From Lachnospiraceae bacterium UBA1766 (GTDB lineage Bacteria; Bacillota; Clostridia; Lachnospirales; Lachnospiraceae), in contig DCGY01000093.1 of the NCBI GenBank assembly GCA_002314715.1, forward strand, positions 1 through 8,561: a stretch of DNA of 8,561 bases, given 5' to 3'. Both the position numbers and the translations under genes were made by a program. Below, piece by piece: positions 1-5,934 of the stretch. The notes below the pieces were generated by a model. The model was not told the DNA's origin and ran no database searches. It saw only the letters and a list, made by a program, of their open reading frames with translations. The first letter of the stretch is position 1. Every line of letters starts with the position of its first letter.

Positions 1-54
1 CGTGAAGGTGGACGTACTGTAGGTTCTGGTCGTGTAGCTACCATCATCGAGTAA
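1..54 (+). CDS. tuf: Elongation factor Tu, C-terminal end (partial)
   Basis: The first 17 codons read REGGRTVGSGRVATIIE and then TAA. This is the near-invariant C-terminal tail of EF-Tu, the GTPase that brings aminoacyl-tRNA to the ribosome. Only the end of domain III is present; the GTPase domain lies outside the window. A strong terminator follows 36 bp after the stop, so tuf is the last gene of its transcript. The tail is distinctive enough for a secure call despite its length. Confidence 0.95.
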   Translation, partial: REGGRTVGSGRVATIIE

Positions 55-90
55 TTTTGAGTCGAAAGTTGACTGACTACAAATTATTTT

Positions 91-126
91 GCTCCGGAGC
101 AAGCTTGCTTGCTACCGGAGCTTTTT
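91..126 (+). terminator. Intrinsic terminator after tuf
   Basis: GCTCCGG (91-97) pairs with CCGGAGC (115-121). The stem continues inward with AGCAAG (98-103) against CTTGCT (108-113), leaving a CTTG loop and one bulged A at 114. A run of five T follows at 122-126. The long GC-rich stem plus T run is a textbook strong intrinsic terminator ending the tuf transcript. Confidence 0.93.
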
Positions 127-180
127 GTTTGCGCGCCATGGGCCACGATATCGGGTGTGAATTTTGGTAAAAGTGCATAA

Positions 181-214
181 GAATAATTGAGAAAAAGTTT
201 TTTTCAATATTATT
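181..214. repeat. AT-rich inverted repeat in the tuf-downstream spacer
   Basis: TTGAGAAAAA (187-196) can pair with TTTTTTTCAA (198-207), allowing one G-T pair, and the flanking AATAA/TTATT may extend it with a small bulge. It is a weak, AT-only hairpin between the tuf terminator and the next promoter. It could be a backup terminator or simply AT-rich spacer. Nothing else is recognisable in 127-264. Confidence 0.35.
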
Positions 215-264
215 TAAAGGTATTCGCATTTTAATTAAGGTAGTAGAGTAAAAATATATGAAAT

Positions 265-293
265 TTGTACTTTTGATTGCAAAACAGTATAAT
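265..293 (+). promoter_or_regulatory. Sigma-A type promoter for the leader RNA
   Basis: A perfect -10 box TATAAT (288-293) has TTGTAC (265-270) as its -35 box, with the optimal 17-bp spacer. Transcription would start near 300, just before the structured RNA that ends at the 446 terminator. The -35 box matches consensus only at TTG, but the -10 box and spacing are ideal. Confidence 0.65.
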
Positions 294-299
294 TGATGG

Positions 300-446
300 T
301 ACTCTATTAAAAAAATAATCATCGGAGGACAGTACGCCGTAGCGTAGGGGATCGTAAAGCTAAAACTTTGCAGGCCGCCTGTTGGATAAGATGTCGAGTG
401 AGCTCGGTTATAGTGTGATATTTCACACTATAACTGGGCTTTTTTT
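300..446 (+). ncRNA. Structured untranslated RNA or attenuator leader, class not recognised
   Basis: This 147-nt segment lies between a well-placed promoter and a strong terminator and has no open reading frame with a ribosome site. It is more GC-rich than its surroundings and can form small helices: TACGC/GCGTA around a CGTA loop (about 330-343), AAAG/CTTT (357-370), CAGG/CCTG (371-381), and CGAG/CTCG (395-406). The last of these shares bases with the lower terminator stem and could act against it. No separate promoter is visible between the terminator and the acetyltransferase gene at 544, so read-through may feed that operon, as with a riboswitch. A free small RNA is equally possible. I compared it from memory with common riboswitches, 6S, SRP and T-box and found no match. 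Confidence 0.55.
401..446 (+). terminator. Intrinsic terminator with 18-bp stem
   Basis: Bases 401-418 pair continuously with 423-440 around a four-base loop (TATT); two of the 18 pairs are G-T. A T run follows (440-446). It closes the leader RNA about 100 bp before the acetyltransferase start. Its place inside a 5' leader makes it a candidate attenuator. Confidence 0.93.
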
Positions 447-543
447 GTGGCTCGGCGAGAAAACAAGCGTATACGAAACAAATCCGGAAGTAGCAAAGCT
501 GTGACTTGCACCGAAAACAGAATAATTACGGGAGGTAATTTTT

Positions 544-1083
544 ATGCAAGAAATAATCTTAGAATTATTAGAAGAAACCGATAAGGAGCAGTTCATTTTA
601 GATAATCAAGAGGCTTTTCGTTATGGAGCCATGGAAGAATTTGGACAAAGAGATAATCACTTTGAAGAGGATGGAGAGATTATATCCCGAGCAACAATTG
701 AAAAATCAATAGATATGGGAGTTGCATATAGAATTATTGTTGATGACAGGAAAGTTGGAGGTGCAGTCGTTCATATTGATGGAAATATAGGAGAACTGGA
801 ATTGTTATTTGTTGTTCCAAGTGAGCACACAAAGGGAATCGGGACAAAGACATGGCAACTGATTGAAAAACGATATCCACAAGTGAATAGATGGGAAACT
901 ATGACGCCGTACTTTGAAAAAAGAAACATACACTTCTATGTGAATAAATGCGGATTTAAAATTGTTGAATTTTTTTGTGAATATCATACAGGGGAAATGG
1001 TAGCTGAAAAGGATGAAATAAAAGAAAACCAAAATGATAAAGATATTGATGGGATGTTTCGTTTTGTGAAGGAAATCGATTAA
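544..1083 (+). CDS. GNAT family N-acetyltransferase
   Basis: The product is 179 aa with the GNAT fold that transfers acetyl from acetyl-CoA to an amine; the substrate is unknown. Residues 84-110 fit motif A: a hydrophobic strand ending LLFVVP, then the pyrophosphate-binding loop HTKGIG (95-100) and a helix. Residues 118-145 fit motif B, with the usual N-x3-Y and GF (N128, Y132, G137-F138). The charged C-terminal tail (about 151-170) is unusual and probably flexible. There is no signal peptide or membrane segment, so it is cytoplasmic. GGGAGGT at 530-536 sits well before the ATG. The response regulator starts 16 bp downstream, so the two are almost certainly co-transcribed. The acceptor could be a small molecule such as an antibiotic or polyamine, or a protein; sequence alone does not decide. 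Confidence 0.85.
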   Translation: MQEIILELLEETDKEQFILDNQEAFRYGAMEEFGQRDNHFEEDGEIISRATIEKSIDMGVAYRIIVDDRKVGGAVVHIDGNIGELELLFVVPSEHTKGIGTKTWQLIEKRYPQVNRWETMTPYFEKRNIHFYVNKCGFKIVEFFCEYHTGEMVAEKDEIKENQNDKDIDGMFRFVKEID

Positions 1084-1099
1084 GTGGGAGAAAGTCGGA

Positions 1100-1786
1100 A
1101 TGAAAATATTAATTGTCGAAGATGAAAAAGAAATAGCCGACGGAATCTGTAAAATATTAGAAAAGGCGAAATATCAGGTGGATTGTGCATACGATGGATT
1201 ATCTGGATTGGATTACATTTTGAGCGAAATATATGATCTTGTGCTGCTGGATGTGATGCTACCTAAATTGAATGGATTTGATATCGTCAAAAATATACGT
1301 TCGCAGGGAATACATATACCGGTTATTATGCTTACCGCCAAGTCACAGGTAGATGATAAAATCACGGGGCTAAATATTGGAGCAGATGATTATGTCACGA
1401 AACCGTTTGACGCAGGAGAACTTCTGGCTCGAATTAATGCAAGGTTAAGAGGAAACAGAGAGATAAAGGATGGCAGAATAAAGGTATACGATATCATATT
1501 GGATCCAACCACATATATGCTTTATAAAGAAGAAAAATCAGTAAAGATGTCTAAAACAGAGTATTGCTTATTGGAATACCTGATGATGAATAAAAATATA
1601 ATTTTGTCCAAGGAAATGATATTTAATAAAGTCTGGGGATATGATGATGACTCGGAATATAACAATATCGAAGTGTATGTATCTTTTCTTCGTAAAAAAT
1701 TAAAATTTGTGAATGCAAAAACAATTATAGAGACCAAAAAAGGTGTGGGATATCTTTTGTGTGAAAAGGAAGAAGAAAATGGTTAA
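1100..1786 (+). CDS. OmpR/PhoB-family response regulator
   Basis: This 228-aa cytoplasmic protein is a DNA-binding transcription regulator switched on by phosphorylation. The receiver domain (1-118) has the acidic pocket E7-D8, phospho-acceptor D51 in LLDVMLP, switch residue T79 in MLTA, and K101 in the VTKPF loop. The C-terminal winged helix (about 125-222) shows the family pattern: KTEYCLLEYL, then a recognition helix ending in NNIEVYVSFLRKKL, then the GVGYLL hairpin. Its length is typical for the family. The 3' end overlaps the kinase start by 8 bp, which indicates translational coupling, so the kinase is its cognate partner. GGGAG lies about 10 bp before the ATG. Target genes are not shown by the sequence; its own operon and the lipid genes downstream are the nearest candidates. 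Confidence 0.95.
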   Translation: MKILIVEDEKEIADGICKILEKAKYQVDCAYDGLSGLDYILSEIYDLVLLDVMLPKLNGFDIVKNIRSQGIHIPVIMLTAKSQVDDKITGLNIGADDYVTKPFDAGELLARINARLRGNREIKDGRIKVYDIILDPTTYMLYKEEKSVKMSKTEYCLLEYLMMNKNIILSKEMIFNKVWGYDDDSEYNNIEVYVSFLRKKLKFVNAKTIIETKKGVGYLLCEKEEENG

Positions 1787-2975
1787 AAAACTCAGAAATA
1801 AATTTGTCCTGGTTACTACTGCATTAATGGTTATTTTGTTTGGCGGTTTTCTTATTATCAATACAATTTATAACAATTATTGGAATGAAATTGAGATAGT
1901 GGAGATGCTTGATTGGATAGCGTATAGTGGAATATTTACAACATATCAAATGGATAATACAAGTGAAGCGCTAATTCGTGACATTGTGAATGACGAAAGT
2001 CCCATTGTTGGAATAATTATGAGCAAGGAGGGAGAAATATTATACACTCGTGTACTTGGCGCTGAGAATGGAGCAACAATTCCGAAAACAGCAATAGACA
2101 AAATGTTTTCTTATAATAGCGGTAAAAGAAAAATAGATACTTATTATTATTCCTACACAAATATTAATGATGAAACAATCCTCCTAGTTGTTATGAATTC
2201 TAATCAAGAGAAACAAAATGGTGTAAAGGCAATTGGAATTTGTATTTTAATTGTAGGAGGTACAGCGACATTATTAGGAATTACATTCTGGCTTTCAAGA
2301 TTTGTAACAAGACCGGCGGAGCAGACATTACTACGAGAAAAACGTTTTATTTCAGATGCGGGACATGAACTGAAAACGCCGTTGGGTGCAATAAGTGTAA
2401 ATGCACAGGCATTGGAAATGGAATATCAAGATGATATGTATATAAAAAATATCGTATACGAATCAAAAAGGATGGGTCGTCTCTTAGAGAAGCTGCTTGT
2501 TCTTGCGAAATTAGATGAGCAGGAGAATATTCAATTAAAGGATATGAACCTGTCTGTTATTTGTGAAGAAATGTCGCTTACGTATGAGAGTGTAGCTTAT
2601 GAGAAAAAGGTGGAATTAAAATGCCAAATAGATGCAGATATACATATGAATGGAAATGAGGATGAAATCAGGCAACTGCTGGCAATATTAATTGACAATG
2701 CAGTAAAAAATACGCAGGAGCATGGAAGTATAAATCTGAAATGTTATGTGACGAAACGACATAAGGAACTTTGTATAGAAAATACAGGGAAAGGGATTGA
2801 GGAGGCTGTTCTTCCGTATATTTTTGAACGCTTTTATACTTCTGACACATCTAGGACAGCAGGGAGTTTTGGCTTGGGATTAGCAATTGCAAAAACGATA
2901 GTTGAAAGGCATAAAGGCTTAATAACGGTAGAAAGCAATCCGGGTGTGAATACAATTTTTAGAGTGATTTTTTGA
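1779..2975 (+). CDS. Membrane sensor histidine kinase (HisKA/HATPase)
   Basis: The 398-aa partner kinase of the upstream regulator. I start it at ATG 1779, which has AAGGA 8 bp upstream and overlaps the regulator's stop; an in-frame ATG at 1743 lacks that support. Transmembrane segments lie at about 10-28 and 149-172, flanking a roughly 120-residue extracytoplasmic domain of no recognised family. The second segment leads after a short linker (SRFVTRP) into HisKA with H196 in the H-box (DAGHELKTPL), so a full HAMP domain is absent. The ATPase domain shows the N-box (IDNAVKNT, N307 and N311), G1 box NTGKG (335-339, Asn in place of the usual first Asp), F-box (FERFYTSD) and G2 box FGLGL. It would autophosphorylate H196 and pass phosphate to D51 of the regulator. 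The ligand is unknown. Confidence 0.94.
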   Translation: MVKKLRNKFVLVTTALMVILFGGFLIINTIYNNYWNEIEIVEMLDWIAYSGIFTTYQMDNTSEALIRDIVNDESPIVGIIMSKEGEILYTRVLGAENGATIPKTAIDKMFSYNSGKRKIDTYYYSYTNINDETILLVVMNSNQEKQNGVKAIGICILIVGGTATLLGITFWLSRFVTRPAEQTLLREKRFISDAGHELKTPLGAISVNAQALEMEYQDDMYIKNIVYESKRMGRLLEKLLVLAKLDEQENIQLKDMNLSVICEEMSLTYESVAYEKKVELKCQIDADIHMNGNEDEIRQLLAILIDNAVKNTQEHGSINLKCYVTKRHKELCIENTGKGIEEAVLPYIFERFYTSDTSRTAGSFGLGLAIAKTIVERHKGLITVESNPGVNTIFRVIF

Positions 2976-2991
2976 CAGTTGTTACTTAATA

Positions 2992-3039
2992 CAAAATTGA
3001 AAATAAATTTTGCCTTCAATAGTTGATAAAACTATTTTT
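2992..3039 (+). terminator. Two weak AT-rich hairpins after the kinase gene
   Basis: CAAAATT (2992-2998) pairs with AATTTTG (3006-3012). AATAGTT (3018-3024) pairs with AACTATT (3030-3036), and that second hairpin runs into a T tract (3035-3039). Both stems have very few GC pairs, so this would be a leaky terminator at best. The 119-bp gap and the promoter candidate after it still suggest a transcript boundary here. Confidence 0.4.
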
Positions 3040-3041
3040 CA

Positions 3042-3070
3042 ATGTCATTTTAAGTTTGTAACTATATACT
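3042..3070 (+). promoter_or_regulatory. Candidate promoter for the VTT-pssA pair
   Basis: TATACT (3065-3070) is a good -10 box. With a 17-bp spacer the -35 position reads ATGTCA (3042-3047), matching TTGACA at four of six positions. The start would fall near 3077, only about 18 nt before the GTG start codon. AT-rich DNA makes chance matches common. Confidence 0.4.
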
Positions 3071-3094
3071 TCTTTTCATAGAAAGGAAAGTATC

Positions 3095-3652
3095 GTGGCT
3101 AAGAAGATAAAAGTGATTTCAATACTAGCAGTTATATTCCTATGCATGCTCCTTATAAAAATATTTTTCTCTGGCAATATCACAAGTGTTGAAGATTTTC
3201 AAAAGATGATGAAGGGGTATGGTAGTGCCGGCCCACTTATGTTGACTTTTATCCAGGCATTTCAGGTTGTGGTCCCGGTGTTGCCCGGATATCTGGGATG
3301 TGCAGTTGGGGCAATAAGCTATGGAACAATCATAGGTTTTTTCTGTAATTACATAGGAATTAGCTTGGGCTCAATCATTGCATTCTTTCTGGCTGAGAAA
3401 TATGGGAAGCAGTTAGTGATGGATATGTTCTCTGAAAAGCAATATGAGAAATGGGTAAGTAGAATAGATGGAAAAAAATCATATGAAGCTTTTTTGTTTA
3501 TAGCAACCTTACTTCCGCTTTTCCCGGATGATTTTTTGTGTTATTTTTCGGGACTTATGCACATGGATAGAAGGCGGTTTGTGCGGATTATCATTTGGGG
3601 AAAACCGTGGTGCATATTAGCATATAGTATTTTGTTTGGATTAATTAAGTGA
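3095..3652 (+). CDS. VTT-domain (TVP38/TMEM64, DedA-like) membrane protein
   Basis: A 185-aa integral membrane protein of the VTT superfamily, whose studied members move lipids or lipid carriers across or between membrane leaflets. A first hydrophobic segment spans about 7-26. The core follows, with long hydrophobic stretches at about 45-100, 130-153 and 163-183, some probably re-entrant. Recognisable family marks are the glycine-spaced helix GISLGS running into AFFLAEKYG (88-104) and the loop LPLFPDDFLCYFSGL (140-154). The start is GTG, supported by AAAGGA about 8 bp upstream. The stop is directly followed by the phosphatidyltransferase gene, so the pair is translationally coupled. Lipid handling beside a lipid synthase is reasonable, but the transported molecule is inference. 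Confidence 0.85.
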   Translation: MAKKIKVISILAVIFLCMLLIKIFFSGNITSVEDFQKMMKGYGSAGPLMLTFIQAFQVVVPVLPGYLGCAVGAISYGTIIGFFCNYIGISLGSIIAFFLAEKYGKQLVMDMFSEKQYEKWVSRIDGKKSYEAFLFIATLLPLFPDDFLCYFSGLMHMDRRRFVRIIIWGKPWCILAYSILFGLIK

Positions 3653-3653
3653 C

Positions 3654-3658
3654 GGAGA
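3654..3658 (+). promoter_or_regulatory. Ribosome binding site deciding the pssA start
   Basis: GGAGA lies 8 bp before ATG 3667. The alternative GTG at 3649 overlaps the upstream stop but has no good site ahead of it, so ATG 3667 is preferred. The product then begins MEQKKVIGFYDYTV, close to the hydrophobic core, as expected for this family. Confidence 0.6.
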
Positions 3659-3666
3659 AGTTGAAG

Positions 3667-4311
3667 ATGGAACAAAAGAAAGTTATAGGATTTTATGATT
3701 ACACAGTTATACTTACCTATTTGGGTATGATATTCGCCTTTACCGGGATTATAAAGGTGATGAATACTGCATATACAGATGCTATTTTTAACCTAATGTT
3801 TGCCGGTATATGTGATATGTTTGACGGAGCAGTAGCCTCCACAAAGGAACGAAATGAATACGAGAAGCATTTTGGAATTCAGATTGATTCTTTGTGCGAT
3901 CTAATAAGTTTTGGTATATTGCCGGCATTATTTGTATACATGATTTCCGGGAAAAATGCAGTTGTTGGTGTTCTTGTAAGTGTTTATACTCTTTGTGGCC
4001 TTATAAGGCTGGCATATTTTAATGTACAGGAGTATGAGAGACAAAGAATGACAGATGCAAGAAGAGAAGTATATTTAGGTCTTCCAATAACTTCCTCTGC
4101 AATAATACTTCCGTTGGCTTATTTATTATATTCAAAGATTGAATTTATGGGTCTATGGATATTTACATTAATAACAATTTTACTTGGAGCTGGTTTTATA
4201 ACTGGGATAGAGATAAAAAAGCCAAATTTTGTAGGCAAAATTATTATGATAGTAGTTGGTGTTTTTGAAATGGCGGGTGTATTTATACTTTCAGGAGCAG
4301 ATATTTTATAA
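3667..4311 (+). CDS. pssA: CDP-alcohol phosphatidyltransferase, phosphatidylserine synthase type
   Basis: The product (214 aa) belongs to the membrane enzymes that join a CDP-activated lipid to an alcohol, releasing CMP. The metal-binding signature D-x2-D-G-x2-A-R...G-x3-D-x3-D is present as D50, D53, G54, A57, G70, D74 and D78, but the Arg after A57 is Ser (S58). The context IDSLCDLISFG, then CGLIRLAYFNVQEYE and GLPITSS, resembles bacterial phosphatidylserine synthase (CDP-diacylglycerol plus serine) more than phosphatidylglycerophosphate synthase. About six hydrophobic segments span the protein. It starts 14 bp after the VTT gene stop and is clearly in the same operon. No phosphatidylserine decarboxylase is in the window. 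The family is nearly certain; serine as substrate is likely, and inositol or another alcohol cannot be excluded. A longer form from GTG 3649 (220 aa) is the alternative start. Confidence 0.85.
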   Translation: MEQKKVIGFYDYTVILTYLGMIFAFTGIIKVMNTAYTDAIFNLMFAGICDMFDGAVASTKERNEYEKHFGIQIDSLCDLISFGILPALFVYMISGKNAVVGVLVSVYTLCGLIRLAYFNVQEYERQRMTDARREVYLGLPITSSAIILPLAYLLYSKIEFMGLWIFTLITILLGAGFITGIEIKKPNFVGKIIMIVVGVFEMAGVFILSGADIL

Positions 4312-4330
4312 AAGAAAGCATAATCAAAAA

Positions 4331-4386
4331 GGGCTTCAGCCAGATTCCTTTTATCCTCCTTCTCCAGATGGCTGGGGCCCATTTTT
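4331..4386 (+). terminator. Intrinsic terminator after pssA
   Basis: GGGCTTCAGCCA (4331-4342) pairs with TGGCTGGGGCCC (4369-4380) in a 12-bp stem with two G-T pairs and a 26-nt loop. A T run follows (4382-4386). The A run before the stem (4326-4330) means it could also stop transcription from the other strand. It separates the VTT-pssA pair from the next pair, at least partly. Confidence 0.8.
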
Positions 4387-4412
4387 GCCCATAGAAGCAA
4401 TGTGAATATGAC
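4385..4412 (+). promoter_or_regulatory. Weak promoter candidate for the 130-aa gene
   Basis: TTGCCC (4385-4390) and TATGAC (4407-4412) are separated by 16 bp, directly after the terminator. Each box matches consensus at four of six positions. A promoter is expected here because a strong terminator lies just upstream, but these boxes are not distinctive. Confidence 0.3.
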
Positions 4413-4468
4413 CTGTCAGCAGGAGCCCTCAAAAAGCAATTCGGCAAATAAAGAAAGGAAGTGTCATT

Positions 4469-4861
4469 ATGGAAATTGGTAAAGTAGCTATGTCTTCGCA
4501 GCAGACTTTGGAAGGCGCAAGTGCTCTGAATGCGGCAAAAAGAACAACGAATGAGCAAGTGAGAAATAGTAGCAATGAAGAGGAGCAGGTTATGACAAAG
4601 CAGTCAATTAATGGAAGGAAAGAGGATTATACTGCAGTTAGTAAAGATGGAGATACGCTTACCCTTTCCGAAAATCTTAAATCTGGAGGAATATCTCAAA
4701 AGGAGACAAAAACTACGGATGGTAAAGTGATTACGGGGGAAGGAATAATGACAGATGCAGCCCTTGCAAAATGCTCGGGTCAAAAGTTAAGGCTATTATT
4801 ACAGCAGGGTAAAATTTCAAAGCAACAATACGAAAGGGCTATGAGGAAAGCCGTAAAGTAG
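4469..4861 (+). CDS. Small soluble protein, family not recognised
   Basis: A 130-aa protein I cannot assign. It has no signal peptide or membrane segment and is basic, rich in Lys, Ser, Thr and Gln. It falls into three parts. Residues 1-45 are polar and probably disordered, with SSQQ and NEEEQ stretches. Residues 50-92 look like short beta strands (YTAVSKDGDTLTLSENL, then KVITGEG). Residues 93-130 form a likely helical region, DAALAKCSGQKLRLLLQQGK followed by ISKQQYERAMRK. That C-terminal pattern, a short helix then 'GKIS-x-QQYE', recurs from memory in small uncharacterised Lachnospiraceae proteins. AAAGGAAG (4454-4461) gives a good ribosome site. The PAP2 gene starts one base after its stop, so they are co-transcribed, and a link to membrane-lipid work is possible by context only. 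Confidence 0.75.
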   Translation: MEIGKVAMSSQQTLEGASALNAAKRTTNEQVRNSSNEEEQVMTKQSINGRKEDYTAVSKDGDTLTLSENLKSGGISQKETKTTDGKVITGEGIMTDAALAKCSGQKLRLLLQQGKISKQQYERAMRKAVK

Positions 4862-4862
4862 T

Positions 4863-5504
4863 ATGAAAAAAGTAATCCCTAAATACGCAATAGCACCAAT
4901 GTTGGTCATGCTTGCTGTAAATACATTTACATATAATGTTACGCCTTTATGGATCAACCAGATGAAACATTTTTGCCTGGAAACGAGTTTTGATAGAAGT
5001 ATTCCGTTTGTTCCGGTATTTGCGGTAATTTATATACTAGCTTATGTTCAATGGTTTGTTGGATATTATGCTGTCACAAAAACAAATAACCTTTACTGCA
5101 AATATATATTGTGGAGTGAGATCATATCAAAAATCATTGTATGTTTTATATTTATGGCATTACCAACGACTATGGAGCGAGCTACAATATGTAATTATGA
5201 TATTTTCTCGAGAATGGTAGAATTTATTTATCAGATTGATAGACCAATCAATTTATTTCCTTCGATTCATTGTTTGGAAAGTTGGATCTGCTATAGAAGC
5301 AGTAGAGATAAAAGGTATTTTGGCAATAAATATAGGAGCATAATGGGAGTAATAACTGTGCTTGTTTTTCTTAGTACAGTACTAATCAAACAACATTTGC
5401 TTATTGATATGGTTGGTGCATTGATTGTGGCTGAGATAGGACTTGTGATAAGTAAGTTTTGCGTAGCCAAGGTTTATAAAAATGAGATGACAGATAAGTT
5501 ATAG
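4863..5504 (+). CDS. PAP2-like membrane phosphatase
   Basis: The product (213 aa) is an integral membrane protein of the PAP2 superfamily, which removes or transfers phosphate on lipid head groups. Hydrophobic segments lie at about 10-28, 48-70, 83-100, 158-175 and 180-198. The C2 motif reads N-LFPSIHC with S134 and H136. The C3 motif reads S171-x6-H178-x3-D182 (LIKQHLLID), giving the catalytic His and its Asp. The usual Arg of C3 'SR' is Thr, and C1 survives only as R106 followed by Ala in LPTTMERA. These changes fit the more divergent inositol-phosphotransferase-like branch rather than classical phosphatidic acid phosphatase. The start ATG lies one base after the preceding stop, with AGGAAAG 12 bp upstream. 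The substrate is unknown; undecaprenyl or glycerolipid phosphates are possible. Confidence 0.82.
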   Translation: MKKVIPKYAIAPMLVMLAVNTFTYNVTPLWINQMKHFCLETSFDRSIPFVPVFAVIYILAYVQWFVGYYAVTKTNNLYCKYILWSEIISKIIVCFIFMALPTTMERATICNYDIFSRMVEFIYQIDRPINLFPSIHCLESWICYRSSRDKRYFGNKYRSIMGVITVLVFLSTVLIKQHLLIDMVGALIVAEIGLVISKFCVAKVYKNEMTDKL

Positions 5505-5519
5505 AGAATTTTTTCTTTG

Positions 5520-5547
5520 TTTACATAAATGGGTGCGGTATGATAAT
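5520..5547 (+). promoter_or_regulatory. Promoter candidate just after the PAP2 gene
   Basis: TTTACA (5520-5525) and GATAAT (5542-5547) each match consensus at five of six positions with a 16-bp spacer. Transcription would start near 5554. The next strong terminator is at 5738-5785, so the product would be a roughly 230-nt transcript without a credible gene. Confidence 0.5.
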
Positions 5548-5737
5548 TAAGTGGAAAAGAGATTGGCGTGCATAGCATCTTTTTTCATGTAGAAAATATT
5601 AGCGAAGTTGCAGGATAAAGGGGCAATGATTATTTAGAAATCTTTACATAAACATACACTTTTGTTCTTTATAAAGAATAGGCAATAAAGGCATAAAATG
5701 TATGAAATACGGTGGAATTGTATGACAAGAAGCAGGG

Positions 5738-5785
5738 AAACGATGGATTTGTGTTGGCTTTCGCAACATAAACTGTCGTTTTTTT
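5738..5785 (+). terminator. Intrinsic terminator upstream of the hydrogenase-like gene
   Basis: AAACGA (5738-5743) pairs with TCGTTT (5776-5781), and TTTGTGTTG (5748-5756) pairs with CAACATAAA (5764-5772) around the loop GCTTTCG. A small internal mismatch lies between the two helices, and T continues to 5785. It ends transcription from the PAP2 side, so the sensor gene needs its own promoter. Confidence 0.8.
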
Positions 5786-5795
5786 GTTCTTTCTT

Positions 5796-5807
5796 TTTTC
5801 GCGAAAA
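5796..5807. repeat. Perfect 12-bp palindrome, possible operator
   Basis: TTTTCGCGAAAA reads the same on both strands and sits 5 bp before the TAAAAT box (5813-5818) in the region where the sensor gene's promoter should be. That position suits a dimeric regulator. A chance palindrome in AT-rich DNA is possible, although the central CGCG is unusual in this context. Confidence 0.35.
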
Positions 5808-5928
5808 TAAGATAAAATATTATGATAAATAATAGGGGGAGTCTGTCTGAATAGAAATTTATATAATATCGCAGGTTCCGATTCATAAATGTGAAAAGAT
5901 TTGTTTTAAGAGATTTTATTCTGTAGTT

Positions 5929-5934
5929 GAGGGG
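5929..5934 (+). promoter_or_regulatory. Ribosome binding site for the TTG start at 5944
   Basis: GAGGGG lies 9 bp before TTG 5944. The frame is open from 5851 but contains no ATG or GTG before the ferredoxin cysteines, so this site plus TTG is the only well-supported initiation point. Confidence 0.6.

Noticed and set aside
77..322. An 81-aa - strand frame downstream of tuf
   Set aside because: It is antisense to the tuf terminator and the promoter region and has low-complexity Phe/Ile/Tyr composition, with no family resemblance.
481..511. A CCGGAAGTAGC stretch that recalls the SRP RNA tip sequence
   Set aside because: The matching helix and the rest of the SRP domain are absent, and it lies after the leader terminator.
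1743..1778. An upstream ATG adding 12 residues to the histidine kinase
   Set aside because: It lies deep inside the response regulator gene without a ribosome site. ATG 1779 has AAGGA at the right distance and the usual overlap with the upstream stop.
4119..4558. Two - strand frames of 93 and 91 aa
   Set aside because: They oppose pssA, its terminator and the 130-aa gene, and they lack ribosome sites and recognisable motifs.
5698..5832. A 44-codon + strand frame beginning ATG TAT GAA, with a weak AAAGG upstream
   Set aside because: It runs through the terminator hairpin and its T tract, giving a Phe-rich, unnatural C-terminal half. It looks like a chance frame.
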